16,085 nt of DNA from the NCBI GenBank assembly GCA_964518505.1, contig CAZFGT010000049.1, positions 1 to 16,085 on the forward strand, given 5' to 3'. Of the stretch, positions 1-7,599 are shown in pieces. The first letter of the stretch is position 1. Each line of letters starts with the position of its first letter. The notes under the pieces are model-generated. The model was given only the letters and a program-made list of their open reading frames with translations. It was not told where the DNA came from and ran no database searches. This DNA comes from DASPUH01 sp964518505 (GTDB lineage: Bacteria; Chloroflexota; Limnocylindria; Limnocylindrales; CSP1-4). A program made the position numbers and the translations under genes.

Positions 1-918
<918 letters not shown>

Positions 919-919
919 G

Positions 920-1913
920 GTGCGTCGCCTGACGACCAGCCTGGTCGGGCTGGCGGTCAGCGCCGTCCTGATCGGGCTGGTGCTGCTGGAGGTCAACCCC
1001 GGCGCCGCCGCGGCGACCCTGGGACGCGCTCAGCCGCTCATCCTCATCCTGGTCCTGCCGCTGCTGGCCATCGACCAGGCGGCGCGGACGGTCCGCTGGC
1101 ATCTCCTGCTGGCGCACGAGCCACGACCCGGCTACCGCGAGACGTTCCGGTACCTGGTGGTGGGCTACCTCGTCAACATCGTCCTGCCGGGTCGCCTCGG
1201 CGAGTTCGTGCGGGCGCACCTGGCCGGCACGCGCGCCCACGTGGGCCAGCTGCGGGCCCTGGGTTCGATCGCCCTCGAACGTGGCCTTGACCTCGTCAGC
1301 GCCGCCACGCTGGGCGCCTTCGCCGCGGCGAGCCTGGGGCTGGGCAACGGCATCACGGGCGCGTTCACGGTCGTGGCAGCCCTGGGCTGGATCGTGCTGC
1401 TGACCGTCACCCTGGTCCCGCATGACCTGGTGCGGCGGCTCCTGGACGGGATCGTGGCCCGCTTCAGCCGCGGCCCGGCGCGCCTCGTGCTGCCCCACCT
1501 TGGCTCGTTCGGGCATGCCCTGATCGACGCTGCCGCGCCCCGCCTGGTGGTCGCGGCGCTTGGCCTGACGCTCATCAGCTGGGCCACGGGCACGGCCGTC
1601 TTCGCGCTCGTGGCCACCTCACTGGGGCTCTCGGTCCCCCCGCTCGTGCTGCTGGCCATGGTGACCGCGGCCAACCTGGGGGCGGCCATCCCGTCCGCCC
1701 CGGCCGGCATCGGGCCCTTCGAGTTCGCCGTGGTGTACGTGGGGACGGCCGCCGGTCTCGACAGCTCGCAGGCTCTCGCCCTGGGCATCCTGGCCCACCT
1801 CGTGGGGACCGTGCCGGTCGCGGCCGCGGGCGCGCTCAGTCTGCCCTCGGTCGACTGGCGCCTCGGCGAGCTGCGCGGCCTGGCCGCCCTCCGTCGCGGT
1901 GAAGCCGGGACGG
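920..1913 (+). CDS. UPF0104 / LPG-synthase transmembrane-region family protein, 3' end lost in gap
   Basis: The GTG at 920 follows the kbl stop (916-918) by one base, so the two are probably co-translated. About 331 residues are visible before the N run. The protein is strongly hydrophobic with multiple membrane helices. It carries hallmarks of the flippase-like family PF03706 (MprF/AglD N-terminal domain): YLVNIVLPGRLGEFVRA near residue 82, an ALERGLDLVSA segment, and near the end AIPSAPAGIGPFEFA with an acidic residue in a Gly/Pro-rich turn. Family members handle lipid-linked or aminoacylated lipids and often sit near glycosyltransferases; such a gene lies across the gap. After the gap, one of the three frames reaches a TGA at 2077-2079 after 21 codons and could be its tail, but the lost length is unknown, so the true end is not determined. 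Specific substrate unknown. Confidence 0.75.
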
Positions 1914-2013
1914 NNNNNNNNNNNNNNNNNNNNNNNNNNNNNNNNNNNNNNNNNNNNNNNNNNNNNNNNNNNNNNNNNNNNNNNNNNNNNNNNNNNNNNN
2001 NNNNNNNNNNNNN
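1914..2013. other. Assembly gap of 100 N
   Basis: Exactly 100 undetermined bases, the conventional placeholder for a scaffold join of unknown size. It truncates the membrane protein gene upstream. Any reading frame drawn through it is meaningless, and adjacency of the kbl side to the glycosyltransferase side rests on scaffolding only. Confidence 0.99.
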
Positions 2014-2084
2014 GACCGGAGCCGCGCCGATGGGGCCACGAAGGATCGCCCGGCTGGGGGCCGCGCGCCTCGACCATGAGCGGC

Positions 2085-2831
2085 CTAGCCGCGCCCGGGT
2101 GGCGGTGTCAACGGCACGAAGCGCCGGTCGCGGCGCCAACCCAGGCGATGGAGTGTGTAGCTGGTCACCACGCCGAGCGTGCCCATGCCGTAGCGCACCG
2201 AGCGGCGGAAGTTGACCGAGGAGGCCTCGGCGAAGTAGCGCGTGGGCACGGCCACCTCGGTGATGGTGAAGCCGGCCGCCACGACCTGGGCCACGAACTC
2301 CTGGTCGAACACGAAGTCGTCGCTGTCGCGCTCCATGTCGACCGCCCGCAGGAGGCGCGCCGAGTAGGCCCGGAAACCGGTGTGGTACTCGGAGAGGTGG
2401 AGCCCGAAGGCCCGGTTCTCGAGGCCCGTGAGGAACCGGTTGGCGACGAACTTCCAGCGTGGCATGCCCCCGGCCAGCGGGTCGCCCAGGAGGCGCGAGC
2501 CCAGGACCATGTCGGCCGTGCCGGCGATGATCGGGGCGACCACGGCGGGGATGCGGGTGGGGTCGTATTGATAGTCGGGGTGGACCATCACCACGATGTC
2601 GGCGCCGGCCGCCAGGGCGAGGCGGTAGCACGTCTTCTGGTTGCCGCCGTATCCACGATTCTGGCGATGCACCTCCACCTGGAGGCCAAGCCGCTGGGCG
2701 ATCTCGACCGTTTCATCGCGCGACACGTCATCGACGAGGATGACGTGGTCGACGATGGCTTTGGGGATGTCGTGATAGGTGCGCTCGAGGGTCTTGGCCG
2801 CGTTGTAGGCGGGCATGACCACGACGATCAT
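2085..2831 (-). CDS. Glycosyltransferase family 2 (dolichyl-phosphate-mannose-synthase-like)
   Basis: Complete 248-residue cytosolic GT-A fold protein. The N-terminus carries VVMPAYNAAKTLERTY (residues 4-19), the nucleotide-binding acidic pair D34-D35 in LVDDVSRDET, the RGYGGNQKTCY segment near 59-69, and HPDYQYDP starting at H84, the DxD-equivalent region of polyprenyl-phosphate-type GT2 enzymes. The later EYHTGFRAYSARLL and DDFVFDQEFV segments are typical of the same subgroup. It has no long C-terminal membrane segment, unlike many DPMS homologues. It probably transfers a sugar from a nucleotide sugar to a lipid or surface acceptor; donor and acceptor cannot be read from sequence. The ATG at 2831 has a GGAG a few bases upstream (minus strand) and overlaps the stop of a possible 15-codon upstream ORF. 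It is divergent from the PHP gene and convergent with the truncated membrane protein gene. Confidence 0.88.
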   Translation of the reverse strand: MIVVVMPAYNAAKTLERTYHDIPKAIVDHVILVDDVSRDETVEIAQRLGLQVEVHRQNRGYGGNQKTCYRLALAAGADIVVMVHPDYQYDPTRIPAVVAPIIAGTADMVLGSRLLGDPLAGGMPRWKFVANRFLTGLENRAFGLHLSEYHTGFRAYSARLLRAVDMERDSDDFVFDQEFVAQVVAAGFTITEVAVPTRYFAEASSVNFRRSVRYGMGTLGVVTSYTLHRLGWRRDRRFVPLTPPPGRG

Positions 2832-2875
2832 GAGCGGCTCCGCGCGAGGGACCTGGGCCCGCCCACCGTGTGCAT
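2828..2875 (-). CDS. Candidate leaderless 15-codon upstream ORF of the glycosyltransferase gene
   Basis: On the minus strand a TAGCAT box (2888-2883) is followed by exactly 7 nt and then ATG at 2875. This is the spacing seen at three other apparently leaderless starts in the window. The ORF reads MHTVGGPRSLARSRS and stops with TGA at 2830-2828, overlapping the glycosyltransferase ATG (2831-2829) in an ATGA. The arrangement would couple translation of the enzyme to the mini-ORF. The peptide has no recognisable function. It could be a chance ORF within a short leader, since a GGAG also precedes the enzyme start. Confidence 0.35.
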   Translation of the reverse strand: MHTVGGPRSLARSRS

Positions 2876-2882
2876 CGTGCCG

Positions 2883-2888
2883 ATGCTA
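2883..2888 (-). promoter_or_regulatory. -10 box (TAGCAT) upstream of the glycosyltransferase
   Basis: The minus-strand TAGCAT fits the TAnnnT -10 pattern. The octamer GCTAGCAT is shared with the ZIP promoter at 12092-12097. No TTGACA-like -35 is seen. Predicted transcription start is at or next to base 2875, the ATG of the mini-ORF. Confidence 0.4.
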
Positions 2889-2934
2889 GCGGACGGGCGG
2901 GGGCGGCGCGGCCCGAGCGCACCGGTCCCTCCTG

Positions 2935-2940
2935 TACGCT
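2935..2940 (+). promoter_or_regulatory. -10 box (TACGCT) of a leaderless promoter for the PHP gene
   Basis: TACGCT is followed by 7 nt and the ATG at 2948, placing the expected transcript start on the start codon. No ribosome binding site lies between. The stretch 2934-2958 matches 5693-5717, at the argS start, in 23 of 25 bases. Confidence 0.55.
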
Positions 2941-2947
2941 GTGGCCG

Positions 2948-3844
2948 ATGGTCGCCCCGGAGCCCCCTGCAGCAGCGCTCGACCTCCCCCTGGACGCGCA
3001 CCTCCATACCGACCTCTCACCGGATGCCGACGTGCCGCTCGACGCGTACGCGGCGCTGGCGCGCACGAGGCACGTGGCCGAGCTGGCCATCACCGACCAC
3101 CTCGACTTCGAGCCAGGCGCACCGGCCTATGGCTACGCCGAGTTCGACCGGCGCGAGCGCGTCGTAAGGGAGGCCGCAGAGCGTTGGGACGGCCGCCCCG
3201 CCATCCGCCTGGGCGTCGAGGTCACTTACCAGGCGCAGTACGAGGCCGAGATCCGAGCGTACCTGCGCGCCCACCCGTACGACTACGTCATCGGGTCCGT
3301 GCATGTGGCGCGGGAGCACCCGCTGGCGCGGCCGGCGACCGCCGCCGCATGGACCCGGGCGCGCACGGTCGAGGAGGCTGGCGCGTGGTACTGGGCGGAG
3401 GTGCTCGGCGCGATCCGGAGCGGACTGTTCGACACGATCGGCCACCTCGACGTCATCAAGCGCTGGCTCGTGCCGTACTACGGACCGTACGAGTTCGAGG
3501 CGCACGCCGACACCTACGACGCCGTCCTGGGGGCGCTCGTCGAAGCGGGCACCGCCCTGGAGGTCAACAGCTCGGGCCTCCGCACCGACATCCCCGGGCC
3601 GTTCCCCCACCCCGGTGAGCCATACCCGCCCGCGGCCGTCGTGGCTCGCTTCCGGGCCCTTGGCGGGACGCGCGTCGTGGCCGGGTCGGACGCCCATCGC
3701 GTGGCCAGCTTCGCCGGGGCGCTGCCCGAGGCCTACGCCGTGCTTCGTGCCGCCGGCTTCGAGCGCCTGGCCTTCCGTCGGGGTGGCCAGCCCATGGAGA
3801 TCGACCTGGCCCCTTCGTCGGTGCTGACCGAGGCGGCCCGGTGA
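2948..3844 (+). CDS. PHP-family phosphoesterase, histidinol-phosphatase (HisJ/HisK) type
   Basis: 298 residues. PHP metal-binding motifs appear in order: DAHLHTD (H18, H20), TDH (H51), GVEV (E91), GSVH (H119), GHLD (H166) and GSDAH (D248, H250), so the usual trinuclear metal site looks complete. Family members hydrolyse L-histidinol phosphate in histidine biosynthesis. PHP enzymes also act on other phosphates, and no other his-biosynthesis gene is in view, so the role is inferred. Start choice: the frame stays open upstream to 2870, but the ATG at 2948 sits 7 nt after TACGCT and is best explained as leaderless. The stop overlaps the next gene's GTG (GTGA at 3841-3844), so the two are translationally coupled. 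Histidine breakdown genes occur further along the window, but on separate transcripts. Confidence 0.83.
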   Translation: MVAPEPPAAALDLPLDAHLHTDLSPDADVPLDAYAALARTRHVAELAITDHLDFEPGAPAYGYAEFDRRERVVREAAERWDGRPAIRLGVEVTYQAQYEAEIRAYLRAHPYDYVIGSVHVAREHPLARPATAAAWTRARTVEEAGAWYWAEVLGAIRSGLFDTIGHLDVIKRWLVPYYGPYEFEAHADTYDAVLGALVEAGTALEVNSSGLRTDIPGPFPHPGEPYPPAAVVARFRALGGTRVVAGSDAHRVASFAGALPEAYAVLRAAGFERLAFRRGGQPMEIDLAPSSVLTEAAR

Positions 3845-4587
3845 GACTCACGATCGTGGGACCGGGGCCGGCCTACACGCGACGCCGGCTCAGCTCGTCC
3901 TGCTATCTCGTCGAGCACGAGTCGACGGCGCTGCTGCTGGACCTGGGTCACGGCAGCTTCGCCAACCTCGCGCGGCGTCGTGAGCCGGCCAGCCTCACCG
4001 CGATCCTGATCAGCCATCTCCATCCCGACCACCACATCGACCTCGTCCCGCTGCGCCACTACCTGATGTACGCGCCTCACCCTGCTGGGCGGGTCGCGCT
4101 GCACGCGCCGGCCGACCTGCGGCGGCGCTACGACCAGCTGAACGGGGAGGGCGGGTTCCTGGACGTCCTGAGCCCGGAGCCGGCGCTGGAGCCGGGGGCC
4201 CGGGAGATCGGGCCCTTCCGCGTGACGGTCGGGCGGGTGACCCACACCGATGCCAGCTTCGGGTTCCGCGTGGCGCTCGCCGGCGGCCAAAGCCCCGGCC
4301 TGGTCTACTCCGGCGATTGCGGCCGTCCGGAGGACCTCGTCGCCCTGCTGCGACCCGATGACATCCTGCTGTCGGAGGCGAGCTTCGGGAACGCCGACCC
4401 GGTGGATGAGGTGGAGCACCTCACCGCCGCCCAGGCGGGCCAGGCCGCCACGACGGGCGGCGCCAGCCGGCTCCTGCTGACGCACATCCTCGACGAGAAC
4501 CTGCGCGGCGCTGCGGCGGGCGCACGCCGCACCTTCAAGGGTCCGGTCGAGCTCGCGCGGCCGGGCCGCCAGGTGGAGATCGGCTAG
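3841..4587 (+). CDS. MBL-fold metallohydrolase, ribonuclease Z / ElaC-like
   Basis: 248 residues. The N-terminal MRLTIVGPGPAYTRRR and SSSCYLVE segments, with the signature HLHPDHH (H59, H61, D63, H64), place it in the MBL superfamily. The remaining dinuclear zinc ligands are present: H135 in THTDASFGF, D159 in YSGDCG and H215 in LLTHIL. Layout and length resemble compact RNase Z-like hydrolases rather than true lactamases. An RNA substrate (tRNA 3' processing) is possible, but many such proteins cleave small phosphodiesters or esters. It starts at GTG 3841 inside the stop of the PHP gene, forming a two-gene hydrolase operon that ends in a strong hairpin at 4597-4626. Confidence 0.8.
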   Translation: MRLTIVGPGPAYTRRRLSSSCYLVEHESTALLLDLGHGSFANLARRREPASLTAILISHLHPDHHIDLVPLRHYLMYAPHPAGRVALHAPADLRRRYDQLNGEGGFLDVLSPEPALEPGAREIGPFRVTVGRVTHTDASFGFRVALAGGQSPGLVYSGDCGRPEDLVALLRPDDILLSEASFGNADPVDEVEHLTAAQAGQAATTGGASRLLLTHILDENLRGAAAGARRTFKGPVELARPGRQVEIG

Positions 4588-4596
4588 CCAACAGAA

Positions 4597-4626
4597 ACGG
4601 ACGCCGGTTCAGGGACCGGCGTCCGT
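4597..4626. terminator. 12-bp perfect hairpin between convergent genes, probably bidirectional
   Basis: ACGGACGCCGGT and its exact reverse complement flank a 6-nt loop (TCAGGG), 9 bases after the MBL gene stop and 45 bases beyond the stop of the minus-strand secreted protein gene. The minus-strand 3' side continues TTTCTGTT, a weak U tract; the plus side has no U run. It probably ends both transcripts. Confidence 0.7.
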
Positions 4627-4671
4627 CCTGTGGTGGCGGGTGGGGCGCGTCGGCGCCCCGGGTTCATCGGA

Positions 4672-5466
4672 TCAGCGGCGGCGGCGGTTCACGGGGCTCG
4701 GGGCCAGGACGAGGACGCCCGTCGTGCCGATGGCCATGAGGGCCAGCACGAGGAGCAGGGCCCCGTTACCCGATCCACCGTTCGAGCCATCGGTCGAGGT
4801 GGCCGGCGGCGTCACGCCGGGGGTGCCACTCGAGGCTTCGGCCGAACCGGTCGGGGTGGGCGTGCCGCTCGAGGGCTCAGCGGAACCCGTGGGCGGAGCC
4901 GTGTCGGTCGGGGTCGGGGTCGCCGTATCGGTCGGCGTGGGGGTGGCCGTATCGGTCGGGGTCGGGGTCGCCGTATCGGTCGGCGTGGGGGTTGCCGTGT
5001 CGGTCGGGCTGGCGCTCTCCGACGGCGAGGGCGTCGAGCAGTCGCCGGCGAACTCGAACATCCAGTGCTGCACGATGGTGTGGTCGCCGGCCTTGCCGTT
5101 CGACTCCGTCAGGCCGTTGGCCTCGAGCGAGGCCAGCAGGGCGACGTCGTCCTGACTGTTCAGGAGGTACACGTCCTCCTGCACGTAGCCGCACTGGGGC
5201 AGCAGGGCTTCGTTGCCGAGGCTGGCGCCCTCGACCTGTGCGACATAGACCTGCGGGAAGATGGACGAGAAGTTGCCGATCGACGCGTCTTCGACGTCGA
5301 GCTTGACCTGGGGCGCGACGGGGAGCAGCCATGAGACGGTGACCGTCTCGGGCAGGCTCTGCGCGGCGACCGAGGCCGGCACGAGCAGCGCGGCGGCGAA
5401 TAGGCTGACGCCGACAGCCGCGGCGCGGCTCCGGCGAAGGCTCTGGTGACCTGGCGCGTGGGACAT
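4672..5466 (-). CDS. Secreted, Thr/Pro-repeat, membrane-anchored protein of unknown function
   Basis: 264 residues from the ATG at 5466, which has GAAAGGG (5479-5473) about 6 nt upstream; the frame is open 17 codons further, but that part lacks signal-peptide character. Residues 1-35 look like a signal peptide: an Arg-rich start (RRSR), a hydrophobic core SLFAAALLVPASVAA, and a probable cut near VAA|Q. Residues 36-143 form a small domain with two cysteines, C92 and C143, that could pair. Residues 145-232 are a low-complexity stalk of TDTATPTP octamers followed by two GSAE-SSGTP units. Residues 235-256 are a membrane helix ending in a basic RRRR tail. There is no LPxTG motif. The plan is a surface domain on a stiff, possibly O-glycosylated stalk tethered by a C-terminal helix. 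I do not recognise the domain. It may correspond to a lineage-specific lipid-anchored or adhesion-like surface protein. Confidence 0.72.
   Translation of the reverse strand: MSHAPGHQSLRRSRAAAVGVSLFAAALLVPASVAAQSLPETVTVSWLLPVAPQVKLDVEDASIGNFSSIFPQVYVAQVEGASLGNEALLPQCGYVQEDVYLLNSQDDVALLASLEANGLTESNGKAGDHTIVQHWMFEFAGDCSTPSPSESASPTDTATPTPTDTATPTPTDTATPTPTDTATPTPTDTAPPTGSAEPSSGTPTPTGSAEASSGTPGVTPPATSTDGSNGGSGNGALLLVLALMAIGTTGVLVLAPSPVNRRRR
4899..5018. repeat. 24-bp tandem repeat with 48-bp alternation, encoding TDTATPTP
   Basis: Five 24-bp units (starts 4899, 4923, 4947, 4971, 4995; the last is diverged) lie within the secreted protein gene. Units 1 and 3 share the GGTCGGGGTCGGGGTCG type; units 2 and 4 share GGTCGGCGTGGGGGT. 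The true period is therefore 48 bp, which implies duplication of a two-unit block. Confidence 0.85.
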
Positions 5467-5706
5467 GTGACGCCCTTTCGATAAGTGCTCGGGCGCCGGG
5501 ATGAAGGTCGGCGCCACTGGTCCGATGGATGACCAGATACTGGCCTCCGGTCCTGGGGTTGTCTAGGACCATCGACGGACCCCGCTGTAGACCGGACCGC
5601 ACCAGTCTGCACCTGACCGACACCGCGCGTTGTGCCGCCGCAACGCATTCGGTCCTGCCCGGCCCATGACCTTCGGCGGACCACGGGAACGGGTACGCTC
5701 TGGCCG
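5467..5706. other. Divergent intergenic region between the secreted protein gene and argS
   Basis: About 240 bp with no convincing gene. It holds the ribosome binding site of the secreted protein gene, the argS -10 box near its right end, and a small inverted repeat GGTCCT/AGGACC (5549-5554 and 5565-5570) that could be an operator. I see no tRNA, T-box or riboswitch-like structure. Confidence 0.5.
5694..5699 (+). promoter_or_regulatory. -10 box (TACGCT) of a leaderless promoter for argS
   Basis: TACGCT is followed by 7 nt (CTGGCCG) and the argS ATG at 5707, with no Shine-Dalgarno sequence. It is the same hexamer, at the same distance and in nearly identical surroundings, as the PHP gene start. 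Confidence 0.55.
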
Positions 5707-7416
5707 ATGGTCTCCCCCGGTGACACCGCCCCCGCGCCGGCCGCTCGACGAGCGGTGCAGGACCTCCTCGCGCGCGCCTGGCAGGCGGCTGAGGCGGGTG
5801 GCGAGCTGCCCGTCGTGCCCGACACCGAACGTCCCGCCATCGAGGTCGCCCATCCCGCCGATCCCACGCACGGCGACCTGGCGACCAACCTGGCCCTGAA
5901 GCTCGCGCGACCGTTGCGGCGGTCGCCGCTGGCGATCGCGGAGACGCTCGCCGCCGCGGTGCGTACCGAGTCAGCCGCCAGCGCCGGCGGCGTGCCCTTG
6001 CTGTCGGCGGTGACCGCCGCCGCCCCGGGGTTCATCAACCTGCGGCTGGCGCCCGCCTGGCTGGAGGCGGCCGTCGACGCGGCGCTGGCGGCTGGCCCAC
6101 GGTTCGGGCGCCTTCAGCAGGCGCAGCCGCGGCACGTCAACGTCGAGTTCGTCTCCGCCAACCCCACCGGGCCGCTGCACATCGGCAACGCCCGGGGAGC
6201 GTTCGTGGGAGACCTCCTCTGCCGCGTGCTCGAAGGAGCCGGCCATCAGGTCACGCGCGAGTACTACTTCAACGACTTCGGCGCCCAGGTCCGCCACCTT
6301 GGCGCGTCCGTGCTGGCGCTCCGCGAGGGCCGCCCGGTGCCCGAGGAGGGCTACCGGGGCGAGTACGTCGGCGAGCTGGCAGGCGAGCTCCCCATCGACG
6401 TGCTGGCGGCCGCCACGGCCACGGACGCCGACGCGGACGACGTCGTCGGGCGGTGGGCCTCAGAACAGGTCCGGGCGGGTATCGAGGCGTCGCTGGCCCG
6501 CCTTGGCGTGCGCTTCGACGTGTGGAAGAGCGAAAGCTCCCTGTACCGCGACGGCTGGGTCGCCCGTGCGGTCGACCGGCTGCAGGCCGCGGGCAAGCTG
6601 TACGAGCAGGACGGCGCGCTATGGTTCCGCTCCACCGAGTACGGCGACGACAAGGATCGCGTGGTGCGCCGCTCGAACGGCGAGTTCACCTACTTCGGCT
6701 CGGACATCGGCTACGTCCTGGACAAATGGCAGCGCGGCTTCGATCCGCTGCTCTACCTGTGGGGCCAGGATCACCACGGGACCGTGGCCCGCCTGCGCAA
6801 CGCGGCGCAGGCGATGGGCCTGCCGGACGGAGCGGTGCGGGTCCTGCTCATCGCCTGGGTGCGCTTCGTCCGCGACGGCCGCGAGATCTCCATGTCCAAG
6901 CGGGCTGGCGAGTTCATCACCCTCGACGAGCTGCTGAGCGAGATCGGCGTGGACGCAGCCCGCTGGTTCTTCGCCGCCCGCGGGGCGACGGTGGGCATCG
7001 ACTTCGACATCGAGCTGGCCAAGAAGCAATCGGCCGAGAACCCCGTCTACTACGTCCAATACGCCCACGCACGCATCGCCTCGCTCCTGCGCAAGGCAGC
7101 CGAGGCCGGCCTCGCCCCCGCCCCGTCCATGGCCGGCGCGCTGGAGGGCGACGAGGTGGCGCAGGGCCTGGCGAAGATCGTCCTGCGGCTGCCGGAGGTG
7201 GTCGAGGATGCCGCGGCGGCCGAGGAGACACAGGGCGTGGCCACCTATGCGACAGAGCTGGCGACCACCTTCCACGCCTACTACCGGGACCGGCGCGTCG
7301 TGGATCCGGCCGAGGGGGCGACCTCCGCCGGCCGGCTCAGGCTGGTGGACGCCGCGCGCCTCGCCCTCGCCAATGCCCTGGCCCTGCTGGGCATCTCGGC
7401 CCCGGAGGCGATGTAG
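5707..7416 (+). CDS. argS: Arginyl-tRNA synthetase
   Basis: 569 residues, a normal length for bacterial ArgRS. It attaches arginine to tRNA-Arg in the cytosol. Order of parts: an N-terminal additional (Add-1) domain over about residues 1-110, the class I catalytic core opening with VEFVSANPTGPLHIGNARGA (HIGH-type HIGN at 158-161), the REYYFNDFGAQ segment, the KMSKS-equivalent MSKRAG loop at 396-401, and a helical DALR anticodon-binding domain at the C-terminus (RLRLVDAARLALANALALLG). The start at 5707 is chosen because the ATG lies 7 nt behind a -10 box and the family N-terminus begins here; upstream codons in the frame look non-coding. A short hairpin with a T tract follows immediately. It is a single gene transcribed away from the secreted protein gene. 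Confidence 0.96.
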   Translation: MVSPGDTAPAPAARRAVQDLLARAWQAAEAGGELPVVPDTERPAIEVAHPADPTHGDLATNLALKLARPLRRSPLAIAETLAAAVRTESAASAGGVPLLSAVTAAAPGFINLRLAPAWLEAAVDAALAAGPRFGRLQQAQPRHVNVEFVSANPTGPLHIGNARGAFVGDLLCRVLEGAGHQVTREYYFNDFGAQVRHLGASVLALREGRPVPEEGYRGEYVGELAGELPIDVLAAATATDADADDVVGRWASEQVRAGIEASLARLGVRFDVWKSESSLYRDGWVARAVDRLQAAGKLYEQDGALWFRSTEYGDDKDRVVRRSNGEFTYFGSDIGYVLDKWQRGFDPLLYLWGQDHHGTVARLRNAAQAMGLPDGAVRVLLIAWVRFVRDGREISMSKRAGEFITLDELLSEIGVDAARWFFAARGATVGIDFDIELAKKQSAENPVYYVQYAHARIASLLRKAAEAGLAPAPSMAGALEGDEVAQGLAKIVLRLPEVVEDAAAAEETQGVATYATELATTFHAYYRDRRVVDPAEGATSAGRLRLVDAARLALANALALLGISAPEAM

Positions 7417-7417
7417 C

Positions 7418-7443
7418 CCGACCCGTCGAGGTGTCGGTTTCTT
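7418..7443 (+). terminator. Probable intrinsic terminator of argS
   Basis: Two bases after the argS stop, CCGAC (7418-7422) can pair with GTCGG (7433-7437), or alternatively CCG/ACC with GGT/CGG around a small bulge. TTTCTT follows directly. The stem is short but the position and U tract fit a terminator. Confidence 0.45.
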
Positions 7444-7457
7444 CATCGTGTCGGCGC

Positions 7458-7485
7458 TTGTCGCTTCACGGAGCCCGGGTAGCGT
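7458..7485 (+). promoter_or_regulatory. Candidate promoter (TTGTCG-16-TAGCGT) in the argS-MBL spacer
   Basis: A -35-like TTGTCG (7458-7463) and a -10-like TAGCGT (7480-7485) are 16 nt apart. Predicted start is near 7492. No start codon at the usual leaderless distance follows, so the transcript would begin with about 45 nt of untranslated CU-rich RNA and then the hairpin at 7539-7575. Confidence 0.35.
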
Positions 7486-7491
7486 ACGGAC

Positions 7492-7580
7492 TGCGGAATT
7501 GAGAAGCCCACCGCTTCCAGTTCCCTCTCCCTCCCTCCGAACGGGGAGCGCCGATTGGGCAGGCGCTCCCCGTTCTCCCT
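7492..7580 (+). ncRNA. Candidate small RNA (CU-rich body plus strong hairpin)
   Basis: Between the candidate promoter and the next gene lies an untranslated stretch with a pyrimidine-rich segment (7521-7538, repeated CCCTC/CCTCC, complementary to Shine-Dalgarno sequences). It ends in a 14-bp perfect stem. The layout resembles a short regulatory RNA, but no known family is recognised. It may instead be a leader or terminator remnant. Confidence 0.25.
7539..7575 (+). terminator. 14-bp perfect GC-rich hairpin
   Basis: GAACGGGGAGCGCC (7539-7552) pairs exactly with GGCGCTCCCCGTTC (7562-7575) around a 9-nt loop, then CTCCCTTGTCT follows. The U tract is weak. It ends only 12 bases before the next gene's -10-like box, so it insulates that gene from argS transcription or terminates the candidate small RNA. 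Confidence 0.6.
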
Positions 7581-7587
7581 TGTCTGG

Positions 7588-7593
7588 CAGAAT
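7588..7593 (+). promoter_or_regulatory. Weak -10-like box (CAGAAT) before the UlaG-like gene
   Basis: CAGAAT ends 6 nt before the GTG at 7600, with no Shine-Dalgarno sequence between. It resembles the leaderless spacing of neighbouring genes but has a poorer hexamer and no -35. Confidence 0.3.
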
Positions 7594-7599
7594 CGCCAC

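Noticed and set aside
1899..3167. Long open frames running through the N block on both strands
   Set aside because: They exist only because N codons contain no stops; their flanks are antisense to the glycosyltransferase or lack family similarity.
4899..5018. Regular repeats that could suggest a CRISPR array
   Set aside because: Units are directly abutting with no unique spacers and stay in frame in a coding sequence.
4630..5334. Gly/Arg/Val-rich plus-strand frames opposite the secreted protein
   Set aside because: They are the mirror of the TDTATPTP repeat; composition is an artefact of the repeat and no start signal is present.
5549..5570. GGTCCT/AGGACC inverted repeat as a definite operator
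   Set aside because: Only 6-bp arms in a GC-rich spacer and no regulator nearby; noted in the intergenic entry but not promoted.
7465..7510. tRNA-like string (GGTAGCGTACGGACTGCGG)
   Set aside because: No T-arm, no acceptor stem pairing and no cloverleaf could be drawn.
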